A DNA stretch of 64,000 bases from Camellia lanceoleosa (lineage: Eukaryota; Streptophyta; Magnoliopsida; Ericales; Theaceae): positions 29,113,600 to 29,177,599 of the forward strand of contig CM045762.1 in the NCBI GenBank assembly GCA_025200525.1, written 5' to 3'. The number at the start of each line of letters is the position of its first letter. Position 1 is the stretch's first letter. The translations under genes were made by a program, and so were the position numbers. Under the pieces are notes generated by a model. It was not told the DNA's origin, searched no databases, and saw nothing but the letters and a program-made list of their open reading frames with translations. This document shows positions 1 to 13,187 of this stretch, piece after piece.

Positions 1-3000
1 ATGGCCAGTTTTGGCCACTGCTCAAGATCAGTTAGCACTCTGGTTGGTGTGTTCCATGCATTAGGTGTTTAATGCTACTTTGATGATTTCTCCGTTGAGA
101 CTTGCATTTCCGCATTCAATCGCAACCGTGGTGTACCAAGATTTCCACACAAACATAGATCGACACAATCACACTCAATTAAGCCATCCTCCAATTCTAC
201 ATCCCTTGATCCCCTTTTGTTTTCATTTGAGAGCCCTTGCCATGGTCCCACAAAATCTCCAGATAAGAGAGATTTGGGGGGTCCTCGGATGCGTGTAGAT
301 CGGCGGGGGAGTACAGTAAGCATCTCATCGGTAGATAGTTGAGCATCCACCTGATTATCAAAATTCTTCAAGATACCTTGGTTGATTTGCACTTGGCAGC
401 TTTGCTTTTTGATTTACTCTTGGCTAATTTGCTCCTGGCTAGTTTGCCCTTCTTCAATGATAGCTTGCTACCCTCTCTGTACTAGCATCTCAGTACTAGC
501 AAACAAAAGCTCTCACAGCTGCGAACTTGAGAGATGTAGAAGAGAGAGAGCTCTTTACCCGAACTCTGGTTCACTCTATGGCGTAAGAGAACTCCAGGGG
601 AAGGCTATGGTCATGGTTTTCGTTCTGCTCCTGTTTCGTCTTTTCTCTCACAAATTCTGCTTGATTACGCTCTTTACCCGTGCTCGCTAATGCCAATCTA
701 ATTCAAGCATCTTTACCATTTGTTTTGTTTAGTTCTCAGATTTTCGTGTAATCACTTAGCTTTAAGTGGCGCTTATTTTCATGCATTTGATTAATCACTT
801 CGATTTAATTTCAAAGAACTTACTGGTGATATGAACCATATGAGTTTGAAATGTATGATTGTTTCTGGCCAATTTTGCATAAAAATTATATTTTATTCAA
901 ATAGTTTAAGATCTCGGGTTAAAAGAAGAAAAAGCAAATAAAATTGATATTGTCTCAAAAATTTTGCTGCCTCAAGAGGTTGAGTGCATCATATGGCTCT
1001 AAATCTTCCTTAGTTAACCATATGTGGTGATGATAATCCCTTTCCTTTTTTTGAACTCTCTTCGACTCTAGAACTTTCCAAGCTGAATGTGACTAATTAA
1101 AATGTTCTTCAACTTTCTTCGACTCAAGAAAGAACATTAGATTTCATTTGAATTTAGTGTGCTTCCCAATTTGTAGTAGTTTTCTTACTATAGGTGGAGG
1201 ACAATGCCGGTTGAAGAAACATGCTTTTGTGTCTGTTTTTCCTTTTACTTGTGTGTACTGAAGTGATAAATTAACTGAATCTTCCACCAATTATGCTTGT
1301 GCTGTGGATAAAATTCTAGAATTTGTAAATGCAGGTATATGATGAAGCCATATTAATATGTTAAGTAGGGATACTTTTAAGAAGGTAACGTGCCATGTCC
1401 GACGCTGATACGACATGACACTCAACGTACACTTTTTAATACTTAGACACACATAAAACACATTACAAGTTTGAATAAAATAACTTGAATGTAATGATAA
1501 AACAAAAACGATGTAAATTTGTATATGTTATCTTCTTTTGGACTTTAAAAATTATTACAAATGCACTTCATGTAGTTTGCATAAAACATGTTTTATCCCC
1601 AGTAGTTTTGGAAATTACAAATATCCTTTTATTAGAATTTTGTATTTATCATAATTAACAAAAAAAAAAATCATAACTATTATATAATAATAAAATTATG
1701 ATAATCATTAATTGAAATATATTTATGGTATTATCAAAAAAATATTATTTGATTTAATGATCGCACAAAGTCAAAAGAAAATTGAAAACAAATTGCACAA
1801 AGTAAATATATATATATATTGCAAATGGCATCGTTTGTTGTAACAGCACGGTGTTGTCACAGCACTGGGCCTTAAACTATGATTGATTTGTGCTTTGTCC
1901 CTTGAATTTTAAAATTCAATAGTGAATTACTCTAAAATATTATTTTATTACACTTAACACATTCTTTTAGGATTCTGTCAAACATTTAAACAGAATCAAT
2001 TCACGTGTGAAACACATATTACACTTACCGAATTTTTTGAACAATAATATCTTTATGGGTTAATTACACATACCTCCCTGAGGTATTTGACAATTACATT
2101 GATCTCTGATTTTTCTGAAATTACACTGACTTCCATTCCAATGAAATAAAATGATATCATAATACATAAATTGAAGTGCAAATTTTAAGTTACAGGCCAA
2201 ATTTTAAGAATACTATCCAATTGTAGTAGTACTCTATTGGTAGATTAAGAAATCACACTCAAATTGCAGTGGTATTCTTCTATTCTATTTTCGAACAGTG
2301 ACATAGTAGACTCTAGTCTAGAGTAGTCCTCCATCATATCAAATTTCATTATGAAGCCATGGCCAATATTTAGAGCTTCCAAGTTTTGCAAACCCCATAC
2401 ATTTTTTTATTTTGTCAATGGGTATTTTTTCCATGGCTCCTGACCTACTTTAGGAGACTAGGGGAAGTCTTTAGGAATTTTTCCTTTCCCATCTGCTGTT
2501 GCCTCTATATTTTCCTTTGCTTTTTCAACACTGGGCACCTCTTCATCATTAGTGGAAAGGTCCTCCACATTACAATCAAAGTTCTTTTCATTCACATTAT
2601 CATGAAATCACGAATGGAGAAGAACGTGTTTGAACGGTTTAGGGCTTTTAGATAATCCTCTGCGTTGAGATCGAGTGCATCATTTTCCCCTTCCTATATT
2701 GAGATCAACGCAAGTTTTCGCCACACTCTCTTGTATTCATCCTTAGTACCCTTGATTTTTATTTACTTATTTACTTTCTTACTTTGAACAAGTTGATCTT
2801 CTTTAATAGATCTCCCATGGGAGCTGATCATTTCTCCAATGTGTCATCTTTCTATGGTCACCTCTTATGTTCTTCAAAGCATAAGAATTGAATTGTGTGA
2901 ATACATTTTAGACTCCGTTTGTATTATTTGAAATCAAGATGTGTTCATTATAAATATATGGAGTACTTACCAATTAGTCCTGTTAACTAGACTTATTTAC

Positions 3001-3834
3001 CTACAGGTCCTAACTAATAAATTTAACACTATAAAAATAAGAGAATGATAAATTTATCACTAAAAATTTATTCATAAAACGAAGAGACTGATAAATTTAT
3101 CACTATAAAATTATTCATAAAAAAAAAAAAAACTGATAAATTTATCTTTATCACTTAATAAATTATATCAAATAGGACTTAATGGGTAATAAGTCTCCAA
3201 AGTAGGACCTATTGGGTAATAAGTCTCCAAAATAGGACATATTAGTAATTTACCCTAAATATATTTTCTTTATACTACAATGAATTTTTTTCTCATCTTC
3301 CTTGGCAGCTAAACCATACTTACTAATGAAAGTTTAAAAGCTTACATAGAAGACTTAAAAATTTGAAAGAAGATTACACCTGGAACAAAGTATGAAGAAG
3401 AAAATGATCATTTGCCCTATAAAATCTGTTTTACAAGGAATCACTCTTTGGTTCTGGCTATTTTAATGTAGAAGAGTGACAAACAGAGCACAAGTCTTCT
3501 CAAATGCTAATATAAGGGGGGCAAAATTACTGAGGATCGGATAAAATTTTCCCCAGTGACGATAAAATAAGAATTTTCTTTACAGTACAATCAGCTTACA
3601 AGATCAGTATCAATACAAATCCAATTCATACTTTTAGTGAAATAGAACTAAAAATCCAACAAAAGATTCAGCAGCCAGAGAAGTAAAAGGAGTTGCGAAT
3701 TGTGTTTTCTCTTCTCCCTTCTTCCTTTTTGTTTTGCTCGATCACAAGAACTATGCGAATGTGTTTTCATGAAGCATTTGATATGGTTAGGCTGCTTCTG
3801 GAGCATTACTGTAGCTTCCAATAGGCAATTGATG
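1..3834. other. Gene-poor AT-rich flank
   Basis: No gene can be supported here. The first 700 bases are less AT-rich than the rest and hold short open frames on both strands. One minus-strand frame at 75-392 has a short stretch resembling the RRSTR-type linker of copia polyproteins, too weak to call. From 1.4 to 3.3 kb the DNA is AT-rich and carries phrases typical of degenerate MITE ends (for example near 2058, a GGGTTAATTACA-like end) and a short direct duplication at about 3180-3245 (GGGTAATAAGTCTCCAAA repeated). The interval from about 3.5 to 3.83 kb probably includes the 3'UTR of the minus-strand exonuclease gene. Confidence 0.4.
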
Positions 3835-6800
3835 CTAAGACACAGTTTTGGCATGGTTTAAATTTACAGCTTCTCCCTCCTTGGGTTTCTTTTTTTGTTT
3901 CCGTTTCTTCTGCTTTTCCTTGAGCCTGATGAAATCTTTGATGCTTTTCTCCCATTCTTTCTTGTATTTCTGATAAAGAAGCATCGCAGCACGGGCATCT
4001 TCTACCTGAAACAAAATAATCAGTAACACATTCTAGAGTAGCTTTATGTTTCAACAAGGCCAAGGCGAATATGAAAAGGAAAGCGATAATGAATCAGACA
4101 CATCACACTGAATTTGGCTCAACCCAACCAAATGCGGCCTCATCGCATCTATATGCTGCTGTAAATGTTTTAACAAATAGAGAAAAGGATAATAATGTTC
4201 ATATGAAATTAAGAAAACAAACACCGCCAGAAAGACGAGGAACTAACAGGGCAATGCTCTCCATTTTGTATCTTCACACCAAGAAACTCAGCTGCAAGAT
4301 GACGAAGTGCCTTACTCTGGCCTTCCCTACTTCATCAACCACATGTTAATAAGAATGCTGAATTAACAAAAAGGAAATGGAAGTTATAATTTAGCCAAGA
4401 AGTGAAAACGCACTTTAGAAAGGGTTGATATTCTGAGGTATCCCGCAGATCCTTCTTTGAATGACTTAATAGCAATGCCTGTAAAGAAAATCCACTCCAA
4501 ACACTCAGGTAACTTTTTACTTAATAGAAGCAAACATTAAGGGTGACTATTTCACAGGACAAAATTGAGAAACCAGATATACTAACCCTAAGATCGTAGC
4601 GCAAGGCATGGCCAACAAGAATCCTTCCCTTGATCAACTCTGCCACTTTCTTCTGAACAAGGCAGAACTCTTTAGCTGTAGATAACATCATAAACATGCA
4701 TAAGATGTCACACAACTGTCACTGTAATTTTGAACACAACTTCTTATAGCTAGTACTTTTCAACAAATAACTATTAATTAATATCTTCCAAAGAAGCAGC
4801 CTATTTCAAATGTCCAAAGCCTGACCCCTTTACTACCAACTCTATTTGAAAAATTAATTTCGTCTAACTAAATATAGAAATTAACGTTCAACACATCATA
4901 ATTATAAAAATTAAACGATCAGACTACTTATACAAAATACAATAACAAATATTTAATCAGTTATAAAAACTCATCCAAACTATTGTTCATTTACCTTCTA
5001 CCAAAATTGTTATGACATCCCAAGCTTAAAACGCCATAAAGACCTAAACAATTAAAGCCCTGTACACTAATTTATCTTTTTATTTAAAAATAACAACAAA
5101 AACTACAAAAACAAAACAAAGGACACCCAAAAGCTAGATATTTTGCAGCTTTAAATGCCATAGTCAAATTGACAACCTTGGTAAACTCCTAAATGCAGAT
5201 GCAGCAGGAGAGTGAAGTTTTCTTGAAATTACCAATCCTTCCCATGCAATGAAATATTGCCATCAGGGTCTGTTCACTGTAACTGCAGTCTCTAATTTTC
5301 TTTCGCTTAGTTTTCATCCTGATGACAGATAGTATTGGGTTTCATTTCACTAGATATGCATACTGGTCAAGGAAGATGAAACTTCAGTGAATTGCACTGA
5401 AGATTTATTCAGATCAACTGTTGCATATGAGGTGCATATCAATTTGTCATAATGGAAGATTTATGTTTCGAATGTTACAAATTAGGATTGGCTGGAAGTG
5501 AGAGATATACAGAGAGTAAATACATGGGGACTGACAACAACTGTATACAGCAGATAGGTTTGATTCAAAATAACTATATGAATGTCATTTTCACTACACG
5601 GCATTTGGATACTGAAAGTAGAAACATCTGCACATCAGAACTACCGTGCACGGTAAAGCATCATTAATCCAAATAGATTTTATGAAACTAGGACCCAGAG
5701 TTTTCTTTCAGATAGAAGTCATCACATGCGAACTATCTCATGCCAGCACAATCACAATGCAGAGGAGATATTTGCTTTTAAACATGATATAAATGGCAGG
5801 TTTATTAAACATTAATAATCAAAAAGGAAAACATATAAAGCAATTCCCAAAAGAGAACAACGAAAACAAATAAAGCAATTCCCAAAAGAGAACAACATTA
5901 TATTTCACCTTTACTATCACTTATTGAACAGCTGAACATAATTTAAAATTTCAAAGATTGACCAACAAGTGAAGCCATTTTTTTTCCCTTTCCATTGAGA
6001 GAGAGGGAGGTGTGGAGGAAAAGCAAAAATAAAGATACTTTCAACCTTTCATTAAATCTCGAGGTCGGATGCCACTAATTGCTGTTCGGAAGTCAACAAC
6101 ACGGTCTACTGGGCGAACATACTCATCATATATGACATTTCCCCACTTATTAACCTGCCATAAACTGAATTATATTTCGATAAAAAATGAAATACAAATT
6201 AAAGATGTAATGATAAACTCAAAACCACAGATCTGGTGTACCCACAACCATAAACTGAATTAAATTGAAGCATGAACTATGAAGTTGCCAAATGGCAGGA
6301 AAACCAATTCAAGCAAAACCTTTAATTGATCAGCAATAACTACATATCATTGGACTGAACTGGTGTAAAAATATTGCATCACGATGGTCACAAGTTAAAG
6401 CACCATCCATTTCTAAACCCAGAACAATACAAATATAGGTTATTATTAGATGATCACAATTCACAAGACTGCACCCAACACATAATGTACAACACTTGAA
6501 ACATTTATGTTAATTGAACAAGGTGTTCACGTCTTGCTCTCAAAACAAACAAAAAGGGACGTGCCTTTCACCTAGTCCTCGGAGAAGTGCTTACACAAAA
6601 ATCACACCAGGCAAATCCATTATTCATAGAAGCTTGAAAAGACAACCAATTATAGTAGCTTCACGACACGTGATGTAAAACACTTGAAACATTTATGCTA
6701 ATTCAACAACTCAAGTCTCAAATCTTAATGGCCTTGGTTCCAAACCAAAAAAAAAAGGACCTTAGCTCTTGAAGAAGTGCTTATCCAAAAATCACACCAT

Positions 6801-9800
6801 GCAAATCTTACTTTATTGATGTTATATCATTCATTTTTTAAAAAAATAAAATAAAATAAAAGAGAAAATAAATTCATATAAACCAAGCATTGTCAAAATT
6901 CATACAAGTCTAGGGTTTGAAAATGAGTAGGTGTGAGATTTGGCTTGATTTTCAAACTTGCTTATCACAGGATTTTCAGGAGCAGGAAATTAGAAAGCTT
7001 AATAATGAGCTATTTTACGGTTATAACAATTAAATTGGTGACCAATAGGTTGGGGAATGGTTTAGGGTCGTTTTAGCGTCATTAAGTAAGCTTTTGGGGC
7101 TGGAAAATTGTGCTTTTGGGGTCTATGAATAGAGACTGTAGAAGAAGAATAGAGGAAGAGACTCTAGGAATTCCCCCAAGGGAAGGTTGCACAAAGAATC
7201 AGATAAAACCACAAAATCTTGACACAATTCTCCAAAACTCAAATTCAATGAATAGAAGATTATATGCATATTTATAGGCTTCTTGTTTTCCCAATACTAC
7301 TAATACTATGGACTCCAAAATTAAATAACTAATAAACTTTGACTAATTGGAATATTATAAACTCAATAAATACTTTACATAAGATTCAATAACAAAATTT
7401 GACAAACAAGATGACCTATGGGTGACCCTTACATCATTTTGTAAAATTACTGAATACCCTTGATACCTAAAAACTAATAAAAAATCATAAAATCTGTCCA
7501 ATAATATTCTAACCAATAAAATACATAAGAGACTTAAATTGACCTAAAATATAATTGTGTAAACCCTAAACATTTGCACCTCTTTTGTTTCTCATGCTCT
7601 GCATCAATACCATAATATCACTGGCAAGGATGGGAGAATCAATCAAATGCTTGTGACGCATATTCATGGATGGTAAATGTTATCGCCAAAAGAGTATGAT
7701 AAGTGCGCCTTCACCGCAGTTAAATAAGAAATCTGGACTCGAGTAAGAGTAGATACTGTGGAAAAAGCCATATTGACTGTGGCAACTCCAGAAAATAATT
7801 TCAGCGGGTTCAATCATTATGTCAAACTTGCAACGATATCGTTATGTTATTCTGCATTTGTATCGTACCAAACGACCAAAGCTACTTAGTTGAATGCCAT
7901 AAGTTAGCAAATATGAAATTGTTATACATTTTTTATAAATATTTATTGTAAACAATATATAATTATTTTAAATTTTATTAATCAATGTCCTAAGGACACA
8001 TTAGAAAAAATAGTAGCATTCAAGAACAAAATGTCTTTATACTAAATATATTTAGGTTGATCCGTATCTATTTTAATTTTTCCCTTTACTCGATCAGTGC
8101 AAAGCCATCTACAAGAAAATAAGTTACAAAATAAGAATTTTATACTAAAAACACATTCAGAATAATGTGTCAATGATATTTTTGAAATTATAAAGACAAT
8201 GGTGGCTGTTTTGATAGAAAATAAAAAGATTACAAGAAACCCCATAATTTTATATAAAAATTCTAACAAATTTGACTAATTGGCAAGTAATAGGACAATT
8301 AAAATAAAATTTAAAAAAATTAAATATGTGCGTATTTTCCCATCACCAAGACAATATCCATTAAAGCAAAACTAAAAATGATATACAGATAGAATTTTAT
8401 ACATTATTTTTATCAACAATGTTAGAGATACTAACACATTTATTAATAATAATCTTACTAAAACACAAGTTTTGGTACAATCAACCATCACTTAGTATGG
8501 AACCCACATCAACTTGTGAGTGTGTTAATAAGATTGTTAGTAAATGTGTTAGTATTCCGAACATTTTTCTATTTTTATATAAAACAATGTGATTTCTTGT
8601 ATTTGTTTTCATTTTTAACTCATTATTATTCTTATAATTTTATAAATGTCATTGACACATCATTCTAAATATATATTTTTATATGTAATTTCTATTTACA
8701 ATTTTTTTTTTAACTAAAAGCTATGAACACAGCCATAACAATGTCTCAACTCAAACACAATAATCTGAAAGCATCCAATCACCAATTATCCAACAAATGA
8801 GAATGTATACTCGTGCACCACAGAGGATTCAACCTATAAAATTGAGTGGGTTCACTGGTATCTATTATTAACCTAAGGAACTAAAATATCATATATATGA
8901 TAAAAATAAAAAAATAAAAAAAAAATTCAAAGTTCACAGGGTTCAGCCAAACCCTCCCAGCGTCACGTGGCATCGCCGCTGCATATTGAAGATTGTGAGG
9001 AGTGTGGAGTGACTGGTCAGAACTTGATGCAGAAATTAGTCCTCAAAATCGAGAGAAAAAAAAAATACAAGAAGAAAGGGACCATAAAGATTCTACTAGA
9101 TATTAGTAGTTGCTCCCCTTCCTCCTCTCATTCTCATCTCCAGATGATTGGACAACCACATCTCAAACTGTAAACATTTAGCGGCATTGATGATTGCACA
9201 ATCAAGACTTAAAGGAATACCTAGAAGCAATCAATCAAATAACAAAAAGGCCTTCGAGCCTATCCTAATGGCTTGAAAACTGTGAAGGTCACTGAATTAA
9301 AGAAATTACTAGGTTGGAGGAGAGTTTCTTAGTAATAAGTGGTTGGGAAAATCCCTAGAATGGAAGTTTCAAGATGATGATATCCATTAAGCATAAAAAA
9401 GAGAAGCCTCATAGTTGACCACCTATTTTTTACAAGTAATAAGAAGAATAAACAGTTGAACACCTTGTTTATCCACTTCTAGTCAAAGATGCTACACATT
9501 TAGGTTAACTGACGAAGTAGTTGATCATCATTGAAATTTCATTGGTATATAGATTTTGCTCAGTTAACAATCTTGGATAGTGTTTTGGCTCTCTCTAGCT
9601 TGGCCTCGTCATAAATCTAAATTATTCACAAATAAAATGTAGCAGAAAGAAAATATGTAAGGCTATTCTTCCAAAATCAGTTCAATTTTCAACTCAACAA
9701 GCCTTGATATCAATTACTAGGGGTCAGCCATTTAGGTTTGTTTCCTATACAAACTCATACATTCATAGGTAAAAATCATGAAAGCCTCATCACAAGATAG

Positions 9801-11967
9801 TTAAAGGTCATGATACTGACCCTAGATATCTGTCCAGTACAATCAATGTCTCAAGAAACATGAATAGAAGAAAAAAGATCAAACTAATAAATACCACTGT
9901 AACTCGTCCAAGAGCGCTTTTATTTCCTAGTGGGCTTACACCAACCATTTCACAATCCATGGCTATTGCATCTGTCACACTGCCAAACAATTATTGACTA
10001 GTTAAGTAGCTTGAAAGACACCAAATCAAAATGAATAATCATAATAATCGTTCAAAAACAAAACAAAAATAAAAGAGTAATCCATGGTAGCGGGTTATCA
10101 TTCTTCAACAATCAAAAATCAAAATAATCATGAGATTTTAATCATTTGATATCATTCCACTGTAGAGATAACCAATATCTATAGTCCATACTATAATCCT
10201 CAATTTCTTGAATAAATTCAACGACGCATTTCACAACTTGCCTTGTACTTCGATTGCCAACAAAACACCGTACCAAGGAGAAAAAGTAACTATAATAAGC
10301 AAGCAAGAAAGCCTTAGGAACTGTTTGGATGACCTCAAAATGTAAGGCTATCGAATACAATCAAACTCACCAAAAGATGAACCTGCATACCTCTAAACGG
10401 GCACTTAGCAAACATATTACCATATAGACAGGACAGACTTGAGTTATTAGGGCCTAAGGCGAATTTTTTAAATTAGTCCCTTCATATATCAACACGCAAA
10501 AAAAATAAATAAATAAATAAATGGATAAAACAATACCAAGACATGGAAAATCATTACAAGAACTACAAAGGATAAAAATATAATCCTATTGCTTTATGAT
10601 TTAACAAAATTTAGATTAAAAAAAAAAAAGGTAAAATAGTTGAACTTTGATTAGTTCATCAAATCTTTATTTTTCAGCTTATCAATACTATAAGAGCTAA
10701 AATTAATTGAGGTTTAGGATGATAATTTTCGACACAACTCGATCAATATATAAAATTAACAAGTTAGGGTTGACTATTTTTCAACATGAATCCAAATATG
10801 ACATGACTCACTAACATGAATTATTAGTTATATATTTTAATGTTCACTAAGGGGTACTATGACAATTTTTCAAATAAAAAAATTTGTAAAATAATAATTT
10901 AAAGGCTAATATATTTTTTCATTTAAGATATGTATTTTTTTTGTTACCTATTTTAGAGTCAATCTAGTAAAAAATGCATAGTAATAATGTATAATTTTTT
11001 TAATTAGAAAAATGCAATTCAGTTGAAATCAAACATTTTTTGAATAATTTCATTTAGTAAAAATAAATTTTATAAAATTTAGCTTGTGAGAAAAAAATTT
11101 ATTTTCGCCATACACTTGCTAAGTTATTTTTAACTAAAATGAAAATTTTCACATTAAACAACAATCAGACACAAATAAATAAATAAAATAAAATAAAAAA
11201 ACACCGTACAACAACATAAAAAATAAATGGAGTGAGCTAATATTCAGGTAATTATGAAATAACACACCCTGGTTGGGTGCCCTAAATTTTGTTCAAAATT
11301 GGGGGGCAACCGCCGAACTTGCTTGCTAGATTTAGAGGGTTACCTCATAACCACGTTATATATTATTTCTGCTAAAGTTGAAGTAAACCCATATCATATC
11401 ATTGAAATGAGCTTAACCAAACAAGAATCTTATCTTATTCAAGGGTCTTTAGTACTTTGAAATTGAAAGACTCAAAATCTAAAAGTTGTATTATTTCTTT
11501 TTCCTACAATTTCTCAGTAACCAAACAAATAATAATGAACTATATATATATATATATATATTCTTGGACCTGCAATCCGAGGACGTTGGAACGAGAGGGT
11601 TAGGCATAGAATCATCAGACTCCGCATTAGACCTCTCCTTGCGCTTTCCTGTAACAAAAAATATTTTAGCAGCCAAAAATCAAAGAAGAGCATGGAAGCT
11701 ATGAGCAGATACATACAAAACTGAGGCAATGAAGCAATTTCTTTACCTAATACATTTTTTGGGGTTTCTGATTCTGATTTTTCTGTCGCCTTTGAATATG
11801 GTTTAGTGCCATGGCTTTTCAGTTTCTGCAGAGCACGTAATTGAAGGATCAGAGAAAGTTTTAGAGAGAGAAAGTGGAGGGTTTTAGAGAGAGAAGAGTA
11901 CTTTGCAGAGCTGAGCCCAGTTAGGGTTTAGTTGTGGCTGCTTAGCGTTCCGAAGCGCACTTCCCAT
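3835..11967 (-). CDS. REXO4: REXO4-like DEDDh RNA 3'-5' exonuclease, nine exons
   Basis: Coding exons on the minus strand are 11967-11902, 11825-11747, 11648-11570, 9979-9895, 6154-6046, 4675-4587, 4478-4414, 4326-4248 and 4005-3835. All introns are GT-AG, every junction keeps phase, and they sum to 822 bases (273 residues plus stop). The N-terminus holds the LNPNWAQL motif seen in plant REXO4 proteins. The exonuclease domain runs from about residue 76 to 225: Exo I AMDCEMVG (D83, E85), Exo II KGRILVGHAL..DL (D167), Exo III GEHCPVEDARAAM (H215, D220). The DEDDh set is therefore complete. The tail (about 240-262) is lysine-rich and suggests nuclear or nucleolar targeting. Family knowledge: REXO4/Rex4 proteins trim RNA during ribosome biogenesis; that role is inferred here. 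The length is normal for the family. Intron 4 (6155-9894) is large and full of repeats. The start is the only ATG in frame with the LNPNW motif. Confidence 0.9.
6485..7620. repeat. Intronic duplication and LTR-like relic in REXO4 intron 4
   Basis: A segment around 6485-6620 (ACACTTGAAACATTTATG ... AATCACACCAGGCAAATC) recurs imperfectly at about 6680-6810, so the intron carries a local duplication. Next to it, about 6990-7620 reads on the minus strand like a retroelement leader: a GCCTATAAATATGC box followed by a pyrimidine-rich stretch. I could not fix borders or a TSD, so the LTR reading is only a suggestion. Confidence 0.25.
8090..8710. mobile_element. Foldback element with nested inverted-repeat element, in intron 4
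   Basis: The left arm (about 8140-8262, containing ATAATGTGTCAATGATAT ... TTTTATATAAAAAT) and the right arm (about 8570-8690) are imperfect reverse complements, forming a foldback of about 600 bases. Between them a second inverted repeat at about 8419-8563 begins AATGTTAGAGATACTAACAC and closes with the complement GTGTTAGTATTCCGAACATT. This looks like one non-autonomous element inside another. The superfamily is unclear because no convincing TSD was found for either. Confidence 0.5.
11541..11562. repeat. (TA)n microsatellite beside a splice donor
   Basis: About ten TA dinucleotides lie within ten bases of the exon 3 donor of the REXO4-like gene (exon ends at 11570; GT at 11569-11568 on the minus strand). 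Length variation here would change the intron sequence right next to the 5' splice site. Confidence 0.85.
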
Positions 11968-12194
11968 CTTCTTCTTCTTCTTCGCCTCTTCCTCTGAAAA
12001 TGTGAATTCGCTTAAATTTCACTTTTAATTTTTATGGACTCAAAAATCTTATTAAGGGTTGGTTGGAGATAATTATGTGTATTTTTTGATTTTTTATTAA
12101 AAAAAAATGCGTACAAAAGTAAAAGAAGTGGATAGAAAAATAAAGAGGAGATATTTATTAATGTAATCTAAATAAGTATATGTATATCAAAAAA

Positions 12195-12598
12195 GGGTAT
12201 GGCTTCTGTCCAGTTTAGGATCGGACTGGACCGTGTTGTTAGGTTCGTGGAGGCTCATCACGGGTCCCGTTTTGATAATCTGAACCGCTAATGTGTAGAA
12301 CTCGTCGAGTATTATATGCTTGTAAAAAATCACGTTGATCGGATATCGATAGCTATATGATCAAATCAGTTTTTTATCAACCGTTTATTTGTTCACCATC
12401 CAATTTTTTAATACGAAACTGAATTGATCACATAGCTATTGATATCCGATCAACGTGATTTTTTATAGGTATATAGTACTCGACGAGTTCTACACATTGA
12501 ACGGTTTAGATTATCAAAACAAGACCCGTGATGGGCTCTCATGAGTCCAACAGTACGATCCAGTCCAATCCCGGACTGGACAGAAGCCATCCATACCC
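12195..12598. mobile_element. 404-bp near-perfect foldback MITE
   Basis: The left arm starts GGGTATGGCTTCTGTCCAG and the right end is its complement (CTGGACAGAAGCCAT ... ATACCC). Homology of the two arms continues almost to the centre, through motifs such as GAACTCGTCGAGTA and ATCACGTTGATCGGATAT, giving arms of roughly 200 bases. The whole element is thus a long hairpin. It sits 230 bases upstream of the ATG of the REXO4-like gene. The flanks are A-rich on both sides, so the TSD cannot be read clearly; a Mutator-like foldback is possible. Confidence 0.8.
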
Positions 12599-13034
12599 AT
12601 AAAAAAATATTTTTTTTTAGTGCATGCCAAGCAAGTACAGCTTAGTTTTAAGGTGATGCACTAATAAATTTTAAAATGTGATTTTATAAACAAATTTTTT
12701 TTTTTTATGAACTCAAAAATCTTATTAAAGTATAAATTCCATAAAATGATGGTCACTTACCTATTTGGATTTAATTTTTTATGAATAAAAATAAGTTTCT
12801 CCAAATTACACATTTAGACAATTTTGCACTATAAAAGTTGTGAATTTTTTCACATTATGAAACAAATCTCATATTACGAATAAAAACGTAACACTCTAAT
12901 AACGTAACATTCTAATGTAACATATAAAAAAACTCATTAATGTACTTTTCTCAGACGTAACACTCCAATCAATGTAATCTCAAATGTAACACTCCAATAT
13001 AATACATATAAAAACACTAAAAAACTATTTACGT

Positions 13035-13187
13035 TGTGTTTGGTTGGGGAGTTTGGGAAAAGATTTGGAAAGGGAAAATAAAAAGATGTGTGAAATTAGA
13101 TGAAATATAAGTATATTTTATTTTTATTTTACATACCTTTTCAAATTTTTTTTTCAAATCTCTCCTCAAATCCTCTAACCAAACACA
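13035..13187. mobile_element. Small hAT-like MITE
   Basis: The ends are an exact 11-bp inverted repeat, TGTGTTTGGTT at 13035-13045 and AACCAAACACA at 13177-13187, a terminus style common in plant hAT-type MITEs. The length is 153 bases with no coding capacity. I could not read a convincing 8-bp TSD. It interrupts a longer inverted-repeat field of GTAACACTC phrases. Confidence 0.5.

Noticed and set aside
75..392. Minus-strand 105-residue frame with an RRSTR-type segment
   Set aside because: The resemblance to copia polyprotein linkers rests on a few residues, and no neighbouring integrase or reverse transcriptase is present.
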